NCBI RefSeq assembly: GCF_041053105.1
Contig: NZ_CP163444.1
Coordinates: forward strand, 3,162,001-3,226,000
DNA: 64,000 bases
Direction of reading: 5' to 3'
Source of the DNA: Streptomyces sp. R44
GTDB taxonomy: Bacteria > Actinomycetota > Actinomycetes > Streptomycetales > Streptomycetaceae
Shown: positions 43,187 through 51,320 of the stretch, one piece after another
Layout of the letters: each line of letters opens with the position of its first letter
Numbering within the stretch: position 1 is the first letter of the stretch
Notes under the pieces: generated by a model
Told to the model about the DNA's origin: nothing
What the model saw: only the letters and a program-made list of their open reading frames with translations
The model's database searches: none
Made by a program: the position numbers and the translations under genes

Positions 43187-44952
43187 ATCCCGTCGCACAC
43201 CTCACGCCCGAGCGCTGGGCGGACGCCAACCGCGCCCTGATCCGCAAGGGCCTCGCCGAGTTCGCCCACGAGCGGCTGCTGAACCCGAAGGAGCTGGGCG
43301 AGAGCCGCTACCAGGTCCTCAGCGACGACGGCGGCACCGAGTACCGCTTCACCGCCGACCGCTTCGCGCTCGACCACTGGCAGGTCTACCCGGACTCGAT
43401 CAGCCGCCACCGCGGCGACGAGCAGCTCCCGCTCGACGCGCTCCAGTTCATCACCGAGCTGCGCGGCTCCCTCGGGCTGAGCGACGAGATCCTGCCGGTC
43501 TACCTGGAGGAGATCTCCTCCACCCTGGCCGGGACGGCGTACAAGGCGACCAAGCCGGCCGTGACCTCCGCCGAGCTGGCCCGCGCGGGCTTCCAGGCGA
43601 TCGAGACGGGGATGACCGAGGGCCACCCCTGCTTCGTCGCCAACAACGGCCGGCTGGGCTTCGGAGTCGACGAGTACCGCGCGTACGCCCCCGAGGCCGC
43701 GAGCGGGATCCACCTGATCTGGCTGGCGGCGCACCGCGACCGCGCCACCTTCACCGCCGGGGCGGGCATCGAGTACGAGACGTTCATCCGCGCGGAACTG
43801 GGCGACGCGGCGGTGGACGGCTTCGCGGCGACCCTGGCCGCCCAGGGCCTGGACCTGGCGGACTACCTCCTGATGCCGGCCCACCCGTGGCAGTGGTGGA
43901 ACAAGCTGTCCGTCACCTTCGCGGCCGAGGTCGCGCAGCAGCGCCTGGTGTACCTGGGCGAGGGCGACGACGCGTACCTGGCGCAGCAGTCGATCCGTAC
44001 GTTCTTCAACAGCGCGGACCCGGCGAAGCACTACGTGAAGACGGCCCTCTCGGTCCTCAACATGGGCTTCATGCGGGGTCTTTCGGCCGCGTACATGGAG
44101 GCGACGCCGGCGATCAACGACTGGCTGCACGGCCTGATCGCCTCCGACTCCACCCTGAGGTCGGCCCGCTTCTCGATCATCCGCGAGCGGGCGGCGATCG
44201 GCTACCGGCACCTGGAGTACGAGGCGGCCACGGACCGCTACTCGCCCTACCGCAAGATGCTGGCGGCGCTCTGGCGCGAGTCCCCGGTGCCGGCCCTGGC
44301 CGAGGGCGAGCGCCTGGCGACGATGGCCTCCCTCCTCCATGTGGACCGCGCGGGCGCGTCGTTGGCGGGCGCGCTGATCAAGGAGTCGGGCGAGGAGCCG
44401 ACGGTCTGGCTCCGCCGGTACCTGGACGCCTACCTCCTCCCGATCCTGCACTGCTTCTACGCCTACGACCTGGTCTACATGCCGCACGGCGAGAACGTGA
44501 TCCTCGTCCTGGACGAGCGGGGCGCGGTGGCCCGGGCGATCTTCAAGGACATCGCCGAGGAGATCTGCGTGATGGACCCGACGGCGGTCCTCCCGCCGGC
44601 GGTGGAGCGCATCCGCGCCGAGGTCCCGGAGGACATGAAGCTCCTCTCGGTCTTCACGGACGTCTTCGACTGCTTCTTCCGCTTCCTGGGCGCGACCCTG
44701 GCGGCGGAGGGCGTCCTGGCCGAGGAGGACTTCTGGCGGACGGTGGCGGCGTGCGTGAAGGACTACCAGCGCGCGCACCCGGCCCTGTCGGACCGCTTCA
44801 GCCAGTACGACATGTTCGCGGAGACCTTCGCCCTGTCGGCCCTGAACCGCCTCCAGCTCCGCAACAACAAGCAGATGGTCGACCTCGCGGACCCGTCGGC
44901 GGCCCTCCAGCTGGTCGGCGACCTGGCGAACCCGATCGCCCGCTTCGCCTGA
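43183..44952 (+). CDS. desD: desferrioxamine synthetase (NIS synthetase)
   Basis: A 589-residue NRPS-independent siderophore synthetase that uses ATP to oligomerise and cyclise N-hydroxy-N-succinylcadaverine into desferrioxamine E. IucA/IucC-family motifs include GHPCFVANNGRLGFG, LMPAHPWQWWN, LAQQSIRTFFN and YAYDLVYMPHGENVILVLDE. The ATG overlaps the desC stop (ATGA). A long hairpin terminator follows. Confidence 0.95.
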   Translation: MNPVAHLTPERWADANRALIRKGLAEFAHERLLNPKELGESRYQVLSDDGGTEYRFTADRFALDHWQVYPDSISRHRGDEQLPLDALQFITELRGSLGLSDEILPVYLEEISSTLAGTAYKATKPAVTSAELARAGFQAIETGMTEGHPCFVANNGRLGFGVDEYRAYAPEAASGIHLIWLAAHRDRATFTAGAGIEYETFIRAELGDAAVDGFAATLAAQGLDLADYLLMPAHPWQWWNKLSVTFAAEVAQQRLVYLGEGDDAYLAQQSIRTFFNSADPAKHYVKTALSVLNMGFMRGLSAAYMEATPAINDWLHGLIASDSTLRSARFSIIRERAAIGYRHLEYEAATDRYSPYRKMLAALWRESPVPALAEGERLATMASLLHVDRAGASLAGALIKESGEEPTVWLRRYLDAYLLPILHCFYAYDLVYMPHGENVILVLDERGAVARAIFKDIAEEICVMDPTAVLPPAVERIRAEVPEDMKLLSVFTDVFDCFFRFLGATLAAEGVLAEEDFWRTVAACVKDYQRAHPALSDRFSQYDMFAETFALSALNRLQLRNNKQMVDLADPSAALQLVGDLANPIARFA

Positions 44953-44965
44953 CCTTCCCCGAACC

Positions 44966-45010
44966 GATGTGAGCCCCGCCGGAGTACGGTCCTCCGACGG
45001 GGCTCACATC
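44966..45010 (+). terminator. terminator of the des operon
   Basis: A 13-bp perfect outer stem (44966-44978 with 44998-45010) plus a CGGAG/CTCCG inner stem around a short loop, 14 nt after the desD stop. Confidence 0.9.
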
Positions 45011-45224
45011 CGTGCACGCTCAGTCCGGTGCGGGCCTGGCCGGGAGGCAGGCGGCACGGCCCCGCGCTACCGTGAAGTGGTGACCTGACAAGGCACATTC
45101 CAGGGGATTCCCCCATCGATTCGGCGATTCGACGATTCGGCAGCGAGCAGAGCGAGCCATCCGGGCGACCGGTCTTCGTCGGCCTTCCGTGGCGCCGCCC
45201 GTGCCGAACGCACCAGGAGCCACC

Positions 45225-45758
45225 ATGGCCAGCTACGACAGCGCCCGAACGAAAGCCTTCACCCACGCGACCACGACGACCCTGACCGGCGTGCCTCTCG
45301 ACGTCTCCGACGACCACCCGCTCCGCCGGCTGGGCCAGGTCCCGATCCAGCCGATCGTCTGCGTGACGGATCCCTGCCCCGACGAAGACCGACCGATCCT
45401 CTGGGTGAACGAGTCCGCCCTCCGCTCCCGGACCGCAACAGGCCGTCACACCACGGACGGTGACGAGATCTACGAGTTCGCGGTGGCGACGGACGCCATC
45501 GTGGTCGTCGAGTCCTTCCGCCGGGTCCGCGCCTCCGACAGCACCGCCCTCCACGCCCCCACGGCCGCACCGCCCTTCATCGTGCGCCACCGCCCGAACG
45601 CCGCCCGGTCCACCACGAAGGACCACCCCTGCCATGGCGGCGATTCCCCGACCCTCCGCGCGGACCCGGGCTGCAACGACATCGAGATCACCGAGAACGG
45701 CGTGACGTACTGCTTCGTCGAGAGCAGCGAGCACTACTGCATCTACGTCCTCTGCTGA
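45225..45758 (+). CDS. Cys-rich protein of unknown function
   Basis: A 177-residue protein without signal peptide or known domain. The N-terminal part (about 30-120) looks like a small beta domain. The C-terminus is Cys-rich: HPCHGG, then CNDIEITENGVTYCFVESS, EHYCIYVLC at the very end, with two earlier Cys in VCVTDPC. A Cys-dense tail after a leader-like domain can mean a modified peptide, a metal site or a disulfide toxin. ATG 45225 follows AGGAG. It converges on the 45743 gene, overlapping it by 16 bp. Confidence 0.65.
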   Translation: MASYDSARTKAFTHATTTTLTGVPLDVSDDHPLRRLGQVPIQPIVCVTDPCPDEDRPILWVNESALRSRTATGRHTTDGDEIYEFAVATDAIVVVESFRRVRASDSTALHAPTAAPPFIVRHRPNAARSTTKDHPCHGGDSPTLRADPGCNDIEITENGVTYCFVESSEHYCIYVLC

Positions 45759-46189
45759 CCAACAGCCGGCTCGCGTTCCGTGATGCCGTAGGGGCAGTGC
45801 TCCCCCACCCCACGCGGACACGTGATGAGCGCGCGGGACACGTACTGCTGGGCCTTGGAGTAGTACCCCTGGACCACATCGCACCCTGCCGCCAGCCGCA
45901 GCGATTCCCGGACTCGCAGCAGGCGGTCCCAGACCGGGAAGTGCTCCTGGTCCACGGGAGGGTTCTGTGTCAGCTCCCCCTCGATCCAGGAGACCGCCGC
46001 TTCCACGTCCGTGTACGTCGCCACGACCTGGCCGGCGGGCCTCCGCAGCCAGTCCTTGATCTCGATCGGCGGGTAGTCGGCCGGCACTTCACCACGCCTG
46101 ATCGCCGAGTCCGGATAGGACCGGCCGGTGTACGCGTACGCGTGCCAGTGCCGTTTCCCGCCGCCGTCACCGTCCTCACTGTCCGGCAC
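45743..46189 (-). CDS. protein of unknown function downstream of the JmjC oxygenase
   Basis: A 148-residue soluble protein. Start GTG 46189 (VPDSEDGDGGG) overlaps the JmjC gene by 14 bp, indicating coupled expression. Visible stretches are HWHAYAYTGRSYPDS and DWLRRPAGQVVATYTDVEAAVSWIEGEL, with two Cys near the end in TCPRGVGEHCPYG. No family recognised. Part of the minus-strand set with the JmjC protein and the DUF397-like small protein. Confidence 0.65.
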   Translation of the reverse strand: MPDSEDGDGGGKRHWHAYAYTGRSYPDSAIRRGEVPADYPPIEIKDWLRRPAGQVVATYTDVEAAVSWIEGELTQNPPVDQEHFPVWDRLLRVRESLRLAAGCDVVQGYYSKAQQYVSRALITCPRGVGEHCPYGITEREPAVGQQRT

Positions 46190-47069
46190 GGGCGGCCGCC
46201 TTCCGTGCGACCTCGGCCACGTGCCCGGACTCCAGGAGCAGGAGCGCACCGATCAGGTACTCCCGGGTCCACCGAATCGCCGCGTCGGGCGTGGACAACA
46301 GGTCCGACGGCGGGATCTCTGCCCGCAGAGCGGGGTCCACGAGTGCCTGGGACAAGACCTCGCGCGTCATCTCGGACGCGAGCCAGTGGAAGGTGCGCTC
46401 CTTGAGCGCGAACGTCAGATGCAGTGAGGGCTCGTCCCCCTCGGTGTACGGCGAGTGGACGTAGCCGCGCGGCAGCCAGAAGACGTCGCCGGGTTCGAGC
46501 GTGAACGTCTGGGCAGGAGCGGTGTGGGCGAGGTAGCGCCGCTCGTCCAGGGTGAATCCTCGTTCCAGGAAGTTTCCGTGTTCCGTCATCGGGTGCTCGA
46601 CGAAGGGCGGTTGCAGCGGCCAGGCCTTCCGCCCGGAGAGCTGGACGATCAGCGTCACGTACGGGTCGTAGTGGTACTTGAGCCCCTGTGCTCCCGGCGG
46701 CGTCAGGTACGCGTTCACGTGCACCAGGCAGCCCGTCTCGTCCTGGATCTCGCGTCGCAGCACGCTCAGGGACGGCTTGACCGTCTGAAGCTGCCGGACG
46801 GAGACCGTGCCCCCGACGTCGAGGTGGGCGCGGATCGTACCCGGGCGGGGCATCTCGCCGTCGATGTACGTGTACCGCTCCAGGACCTTCCCGTCCTTGA
46901 GGAGGACGACGTTCCGGGCGGGGAGGCACTCGGCGTCCACCAGTTCCTCGACCTCGTCGAGAGACCACAGGCGGGCCAGGGCGGCGGGATCACGGTGGAA
47001 GAGCTTCGGCCGGTCGGGCCAGTTCTTGAGGATCTCCGGGACATCGTCCACGAGATCGGCCAGCGCCAT
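46176..47069 (-). CDS. JmjC/cupin-type Fe(II)/2-oxoglutarate oxygenase
   Basis: A 297-residue protein resembling ribosomal-oxygenase-type JmjC enzymes (YcfD, MINA53, NO66): VNAYLTPPGAQGLKYHYDPY followed by TLIVQLSGRKAWPL is the family signature, with iron ligands H133, D135 and H205 (PRGYVHSP). These enzymes hydroxylate residues in ribosomal proteins. A copy beside a small DUF397-like protein and an unknown partner suggests a dedicated peptide or protein substrate. ATG 47069 follows AAGGAG. Confidence 0.82.
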   Translation of the reverse strand: MALADLVDDVPEILKNWPDRPKLFHRDPAALARLWSLDEVEELVDAECLPARNVVLLKDGKVLERYTYIDGEMPRPGTIRAHLDVGGTVSVRQLQTVKPSLSVLRREIQDETGCLVHVNAYLTPPGAQGLKYHYDPYVTLIVQLSGRKAWPLQPPFVEHPMTEHGNFLERGFTLDERRYLAHTAPAQTFTLEPGDVFWLPRGYVHSPYTEGDEPSLHLTFALKERTFHWLASEMTREVLSQALVDPALRAEIPPSDLLSTPDAAIRWTREYLIGALLLLESGHVAEVARKAAARAGQ

Positions 47070-47137
47070 GCTGACTCCTTCGGGGTGGGTGAGGAGAGCG
47101 AACGAGCCCCGCGCGCGTGGCGGGGCCCTGTCCCGGG

Positions 47138-47371
47138 TCAGCCGGCCGCGTCGACCTTGGCGATCCAGCCGCGCGCGAAGGCGGTGATCTCGTCCGCGCT
47201 CATCCGCAGCTCCCGGCCGGCCCCCTCGGGCTTCGTGTCACCGAGCGCGTACCCGCCCCCGCGCAGCTCGGCGAGGCTGATGCAGCTCTCCATGTTTCCG
47301 TCGTTGTCCGTTCCGCCCCCGCAGAGCGCGGCGAACTCGCCGGACAACTCCCGCTCGTACAGATCACTCAT
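47138..47371 (-). CDS. small DUF397-like protein, possible substrate of the JmjC oxygenase
   Basis: A 77-residue protein: MSDLYERELSGEFAALCGG, then ESCISLAELRGGGYALGDTK and GRELRMSADEITAFARGW. The second half follows the DUF397 layout (a C-x-E/S start, a VRDSK-like GDTK turn, a final W/F-rich helix). It lies 68 bp upstream of the JmjC gene on the same strand, like a precursor before its modifying enzyme, but could be a regulator partner of the nearby XRE protein. The start is supported by AGGAGAT. Confidence 0.65.
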   Translation of the reverse strand: MSDLYERELSGEFAALCGGGTDNDGNMESCISLAELRGGGYALGDTKPEGAGRELRMSADEITAFARGWIAKVDAAG

Positions 47372-47407
47372 TACCGTGGATCTCCTGTCTCTCTTCGAAG
47401 GGACTGG

Positions 47408-47481
47408 GTCCCGCCCCCGGACGGTCTTGCCGGACATCACCGGGGGCGGGACATGACCGCTCCCCCCTTAACGAGGGGGCG
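47408..47481 (-). terminator. two hairpins between the 47530 gene and the DUF397-like gene
   Basis: A perfect 13-bp stem (47408-47420 with 47440-47452, 19-nt loop) and a second G/C-rich stem with one bulge (about 47457-47466 with 47474-47481) lie just past the 47530 stop in its transcription direction. They probably terminate that transcript; the first may also fold in the 5' UTR of the 47371 gene. Confidence 0.6.
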
Positions 47482-47529
47482 GAGTCGTGGGGCATCGCCC
47501 GCCTGGGGGCGTGCGGAGTTGTTCGCAGG

Positions 47530-47970
47530 TCACGGCTTCACGATGCGCATCTTCGGCGGGTCGTGCGGGTGGTTGCGGATCTCCACCACGCAGTCCACGG
47601 CGGCGGATTCGTCGTGCTGCGGGCCCGCGCCCATGCTGAGGTCGAACCGCTGAGCCAGGTGCGCACACGGCGTGCAGCCGGGGACCGGCTCGGGCCGGGG
47701 CCGGAGCTCGTGGTCGGCGGAGAGGACGAGTTTCGGCACGGGGGTGGTGAGGACACGGATCCTCGACCACTCGTCCTCGGTCGGTGCGCGCAGGTCCTCG
47801 GGCGCCGTGACCCACTCGGCCCCGCCGCCCGGTGGGTGCAGGTAGACGCTCCCGGCCTGGGTGCGCGACACCCTGCCGAGTCGGGTCAGGCCACCGCCGG
47901 TGTCGACCACGAAGTCGCCGGCGGCGGGTGGGGGTTGATCGGGGGTCGGGGGAACGCTCTGAGCGGGCAC
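47530..47970 (-). CDS. protein of unknown function next to an XRE/DUF397 pair
   Basis: A 146-residue soluble protein. The first half (AGDFVVDTGGGLTRLGRVSRTQAGSVYLHPPGG, read as a beta-barrel) looks SH3-like. The second half has CTPCAHLAQRF and DCVVEIRNHPHDPP, with three Cys and two His that could bind metal. Such genes are commonly divergent from XRE regulators in Streptomyces, as here (103 bp from 48074). Function unknown. Confidence 0.68.
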   Translation of the reverse strand: MPAQSVPPTPDQPPPAAGDFVVDTGGGLTRLGRVSRTQAGSVYLHPPGGGAEWVTAPEDLRAPTEDEWSRIRVLTTPVPKLVLSADHELRPRPEPVPGCTPCAHLAQRFDLSMGAGPQHDESAAVDCVVEIRNHPHDPPKMRIVKP

Positions 47971-48073
47971 CTTGACTCCTCTCCGTAGCCGATTCGCTAC
48001 CGGGGTGCCTCAGGGTGGCCTACAGTCAGGAGCCGTTCAACTTGCCAGCACAGCACAGAAAGTTGGTGGCGGC

Positions 48074-48913
48074 TTGGTCAACCTCAAGGAGCTGAACCCG
48101 GAGAGCAGCCCGCAAGCAGCGTTCGGGGCGCGGTTACGCACGGCACGGGAAGCCCGGGGGTGGAACCAGGAGGAACTGGGTGCCCACATGGGCTATTCCG
48201 GCACCCATGTCTCGGCTGTCGAAACTGGCCGCAAGATGCCGACTCTTCGCTTTGCGCGCAGTGTGGACAGAGCCTTCGGTACGGGCGAAACGACCGACAC
48301 CTTCGAGAAGCAGTGGCGCGAGATCCGAAACGGCAGCCTGCTGGAGGGCTTCCCGGAGTACGTCGGCTACGAGGGTCGCGCGGCGGAGATCCGGTTGTAC
48401 GAGGTGGGCGTCATCCCCGGCTTGCTCCAGACGCCGAAGTACACAGCGCTGATCAACGAGAGCGCGGTCAAACTGGGAATGATCACCGCCGACCAGGCGA
48501 ACGAGCGGATAGCACTCGTCGCAGAGCGTCAAGCGGCACTGACGCGAAACCCCTCGCCGTTGATCTTCGTCGTGCTGGATGAGAGCTGTCTCAGGCGCCC
48601 CATCGGGGACAGGACAGTCATGGACGCACAGTGGGCACGACTGCTCGAGTTTGCCGACCTGCCCAATACCGTGCTCCAAATCGCGCCGTTCGACATGGGT
48701 GTTCGCCGTCCCCTCAGCCTGCCGCTCACTGTGCTCACCATGCCTGACCGGTCGCTGATGTCGTACGCTGAGTCCGCACAGCGGGGTCATCTCGAACGGG
48801 AAAGCATCTCCGTCCTGCCCATGCTGACGATCTACCATCAACTACAGGCCGAAGCGGAGTCACAGGCGTCTTCCGTGGCCCTGATCAGCCAGTTGCGAAA
48901 GGGCATCTCGTGA
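48074..48913 (+). CDS. XRE-family regulator with DUF5753-type domain
   Basis: A 279-residue regulator with an HTH (GARLRTAREARGWNQEELGAHMGYSGTHVSAVETGRKMP across residues about 17-55) and the C-terminal domain (YEVGVIPGLLQTPKYTALI, FVVLDESCLRRPIGD). The TTG start at 48074 is chosen because NLKELNPESSPQAAFGARLR is the usual family start; GGTGG lies upstream, and longer frames exist. Its stop overlaps the DUF397 gene (GTGA), the standard pair in Streptomyces, some of which (BldB-related, WhiJ-like) affect development. Confidence 0.85.
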   Translation: MVNLKELNPESSPQAAFGARLRTAREARGWNQEELGAHMGYSGTHVSAVETGRKMPTLRFARSVDRAFGTGETTDTFEKQWREIRNGSLLEGFPEYVGYEGRAAEIRLYEVGVIPGLLQTPKYTALINESAVKLGMITADQANERIALVAERQAALTRNPSPLIFVVLDESCLRRPIGDRTVMDAQWARLLEFADLPNTVLQIAPFDMGVRRPLSLPLTVLTMPDRSLMSYAESAQRGHLERESISVLPMLTIYHQLQAEAESQASSVALISQLRKGIS

Positions 48914-49110
48914 CGAGCGAATCACTGCGCTGGTTCAAGTCCTCCTACAGCGAGAACGGCGGCCAGTGCATCGAGGTCGCTGCCGATCTCGCGGCCTCGC
49001 TCGGCACCGTCCCCGTCCGCGACTCCAAGCGTCCCGACGGCCCTGTTCTCACTGTCCCCACCGCCGCGTTCGTCGCCTTCGTGGCCGGCGTCAAGGACGG
49101 CACCGTCTGA
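48910..49110 (+). CDS. DUF397 protein
   Basis: A 66-residue protein with the full DUF397 pattern: LRWFKSSYSENGGQCIEVA, VPVRDSKRPDGPVLTVP and AFVAFVAGVKDG. It is translated from GTG within the stop of the XRE gene. In known pairs the DUF397 protein is thought to modulate the XRE partner. Confidence 0.9.
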   Translation: MTSESLRWFKSSYSENGGQCIEVAADLAASLGTVPVRDSKRPDGPVLTVPTAAFVAFVAGVKDGTV

Positions 49111-49128
49111 CCGGCCGCACTCACGCGA

Positions 49129-49160
49129 AACGCCCGGCCAGGTCTCCCCGGCCGGGCGTT
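49129..49160. terminator. bidirectional terminator between DUF397 and hexosaminidase genes
   Basis: A perfect 11-bp stem (49129-49139 with 49150-49160) lies in the convergent gap, 18 nt from either stop codon. Confidence 0.8.
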
Positions 49161-49177
49161 CTGCGACTACGTACCGG

Positions 49178-50812
49178 CTATTCCCCCGGCCAGGGCACCT
49201 CCGGTGAGCGGTGGTACGGGATGCCGAGGGCGTCGAAGCGGGGGGCCTGTTCCGCGAGGCGTTCCTTGTAGGTGTCCCAGTCGTGGGTGGAGGCCGGGGA
49301 CCAGCCCAGTTCCGCGACGCCCGGGAGGCGGGGGAAGGCCATGACGTCGAGGTCTCCGGTGGAGGTGAGGGTCTCCGTCCACAGGGGGGCCTCGACGCCG
49401 CGGATCGCGGTCTCCGGGGCGCCCGCCAGGTAGGTCGCCGGGTTCCAGTCGTAGGAGCGCCGGACCTCCACGTAGCCCGCCCAGGCCAGGCCGAGGGGGG
49501 TGTCCTTGGTGTACTTCATGTCCAGGTAGGTGCGGTCCGCGGGCGAGAGGATCAGGCCCGTGCCGTTCCGGGCGGCGGCCGCCACCCGCTCCTTCTCCTC
49601 CGCAGGGGTGCGGTCCAGGCCCCAGTACTGGACGAGGGCGCCCTTCGCGGGGGTCGCGCCGGTCAGCTGGTGCCAGCCGACGACGGTCTTGCCGTACCTG
49701 GCGACGATCGGCTGGACCTTGTCCATGAAGGCCACGTAGTCCTCGTGGCTGGTCGAGTGGGCCTCGTCGCCGCCGATGTGGAGGTAGCGGCCGGGGGTGA
49801 GGGCGGCGATCTCGCGGATCACGTCGTCCACGAAGTCGTACGTGACCGCCTTGGGCACGCAGAGGGAGCTGAAGCCGACCTTGGTGCCCGTGTAGAGCGG
49901 CGGGGCGACGCCGTCGCAGGTCAGGTCGGCGTACGACGCGAGCGCGGCGTTCGTGTGGCCCGGCATGTCGATCTCGGGGACGACCTCCTGGTAGCGGGAG
50001 GCGGCGTACTCCACGATCTCGCGGTACTGGGCCTTGGTGTAGAAGCCGCCGGGGCCGCCGCCGACCTCGGTGGAGCCGCCGTAGGTGGTGAGCCGGGGCC
50101 GGGAGTCGACGGCGATGCGCCAGCCCTGGTCGTCGGTGAGGTGCAGGTGGAGGGTGTTCACCTTGTAGAGGGCGAGCTGGTCGATGTACCGCTTCACCTC
50201 GTCGACGGTGAAGAAGTGGCGGGCGACGTCGAGCATGGCGCCCCGGTAGGCGTAGCGCGGGGTGTCGGTGACGGTGCCGCCGGCGATCTTCCAGGGGCCG
50301 GGCTGGACGCTCTTGCGTTCGACGGCGGAGGGCAGCTGCTGGCGGAGGGTCTGGACGCCGCGGAAGAGGCCGGCGGGTTCGCGGGCGGTGAGGGTGAGGC
50401 CTTCGGGTGTGGAGCGCAGCCGGTAGCCCTCGTCGCCGAGGGCGGTCTCGTCGGGGTCGAGGCGGAGCCGGATGCCGGGGCCGGCGGCGCGGTCGTCGAC
50501 GACGGGCAGCGGGAAGCCGGTGGCGGGGCGGAGGAGTCCGGCGAGGTACTGGCCGATGGCCCGGGACTCGCCGGAGGTCTTGTCGATGCCGATGCGGGTG
50601 GTGGTGGTGAGGGTGTAGGGCTCGCCCTCGGGGGTGACGGAGGCGGGTACGGGAACGATCCGGCCGAGCGGGCGGACCTCGGGCTCGGCGGTGGCTCTGC
50701 CGGGCGCCTTGCCGTCGGCGCTGTCGGCGGCGGCCTCGCCGCAGCCGACGCCGGCGGTGGCGAACAGGAGCAGGGATCCGATCAGGCGCGGAATCGTCAG
50801 GCGCTGTCTCAC
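49178..50812 (-). CDS. exported beta-N-acetylhexosaminidase (GH20)
   Basis: A 544-residue glycoside hydrolase that removes terminal GlcNAc from chitobiose or wall fragments. The N-terminus (MRQRLTIPRLIGSLLLFATA) is a signal peptide ending in GVGC, an imperfect lipobox, so a lipoprotein is possible. The GH20b domain is followed by the catalytic barrel with RGAMLDVARHFFTVDEVK, LHLHLTDDQGWRIAVDS and the catalytic pair D349-E350 in YLHIGGDEAH. glmS, making glucosamine-6-phosphate, is nearby, and a chitinase is 12 kb downstream, consistent with amino-sugar use. Confidence 0.92.
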   Translation of the reverse strand: MRQRLTIPRLIGSLLLFATAGVGCGEAAADSADGKAPGRATAEPEVRPLGRIVPVPASVTPEGEPYTLTTTTRIGIDKTSGESRAIGQYLAGLLRPATGFPLPVVDDRAAGPGIRLRLDPDETALGDEGYRLRSTPEGLTLTAREPAGLFRGVQTLRQQLPSAVERKSVQPGPWKIAGGTVTDTPRYAYRGAMLDVARHFFTVDEVKRYIDQLALYKVNTLHLHLTDDQGWRIAVDSRPRLTTYGGSTEVGGGPGGFYTKAQYREIVEYAASRYQEVVPEIDMPGHTNAALASYADLTCDGVAPPLYTGTKVGFSSLCVPKAVTYDFVDDVIREIAALTPGRYLHIGGDEAHSTSHEDYVAFMDKVQPIVARYGKTVVGWHQLTGATPAKGALVQYWGLDRTPAEEKERVAAAARNGTGLILSPADRTYLDMKYTKDTPLGLAWAGYVEVRRSYDWNPATYLAGAPETAIRGVEAPLWTETLTSTGDLDVMAFPRLPGVAELGWSPASTHDWDTYKERLAEQAPRFDALGIPYHRSPEVPWPGE

Positions 50813-50947
50813 AGGCGGGCTCCCCTTCGGGTGAGATCTACACGTCCGTCGTTCTCTATATCCCTTCGGCCACCATGCGTACCGCCACGCCTACTCCGGG
50901 TCAAGGTCTGGACCAAGGAGCCGGCTCCTGGTGCGGATCAGGGCACC

Positions 50948-50967
50948 CCTGCCCGAATTCGGGCAGG
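50948..50967. promoter_or_regulatory. 20-bp perfect palindrome
   Basis: CCTGCCCGAATTCGGGCAGG, with no loop, lies 19 bp before the GTG at 50987 and 135 bp before the divergent hexosaminidase start. This is a position for a repressor acting on the small gene, on both genes, or on glmS read-through. Confidence 0.55.
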
Positions 50968-50986
50968 ATTCTTGCGGAGAGCGCGG

Positions 50987-51283
50987 GTGACCCCTCAGTA
51001 TTCACGGGTGCTCGAACGCCGCCCGTCGCACGACGACCTCATCGACCACCTGGTCCGCAGCACCGCGCTCCAGCGCGGTGAGGCCGCCCGGGTGGTGCTC
51101 GACGTGCTGGCGTACTTCGACGAGACGACCGAGGAGTTCGTCCGCCGCCGCCACCGCGAACTGCAGTCCGGCGGCGCCGTGAACGCCGAGATCTTCGAAC
51201 GGATCGCGGCGGAGCTGCCGCACCGGGCGGTGGCGCCACCGGAGCTCTCGCTCCGGCAGCTGCGCCGGATCGTCTACGGCTGA
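50987..51283 (+). CDS. small protein of unknown function upstream of glmS
   Basis: A 98-residue protein, highly charged and helical: SHDDLIDHLVRSTALQRGEAARVV, DETTEEFVRRRHRELQ and LSLRQLRRIVYG. No domain recognised. GTG 50987 is supported by GCGGAGAG. It precedes glmS by 37 bp on the same strand, suggesting one transcript, with a 20-bp palindrome upstream. Confidence 0.7.
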   Translation: MTPQYSRVLERRPSHDDLIDHLVRSTALQRGEAARVVLDVLAYFDETTEEFVRRRHRELQSGGAVNAEIFERIAAELPHRAVAPPELSLRQLRRIVYG

Positions 51284-51320
51284 GCAGCACCTGTCACTTA
51301 CCTGGAGGGGTTTCACCTTT

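Noticed and set aside
49178..51283. DasR (dre) site between hexosaminidase and glmS
   Set aside because: The palindrome there does not match ACTGGTCTAGACCAGT, and no other dre-like sequence was found by eye.
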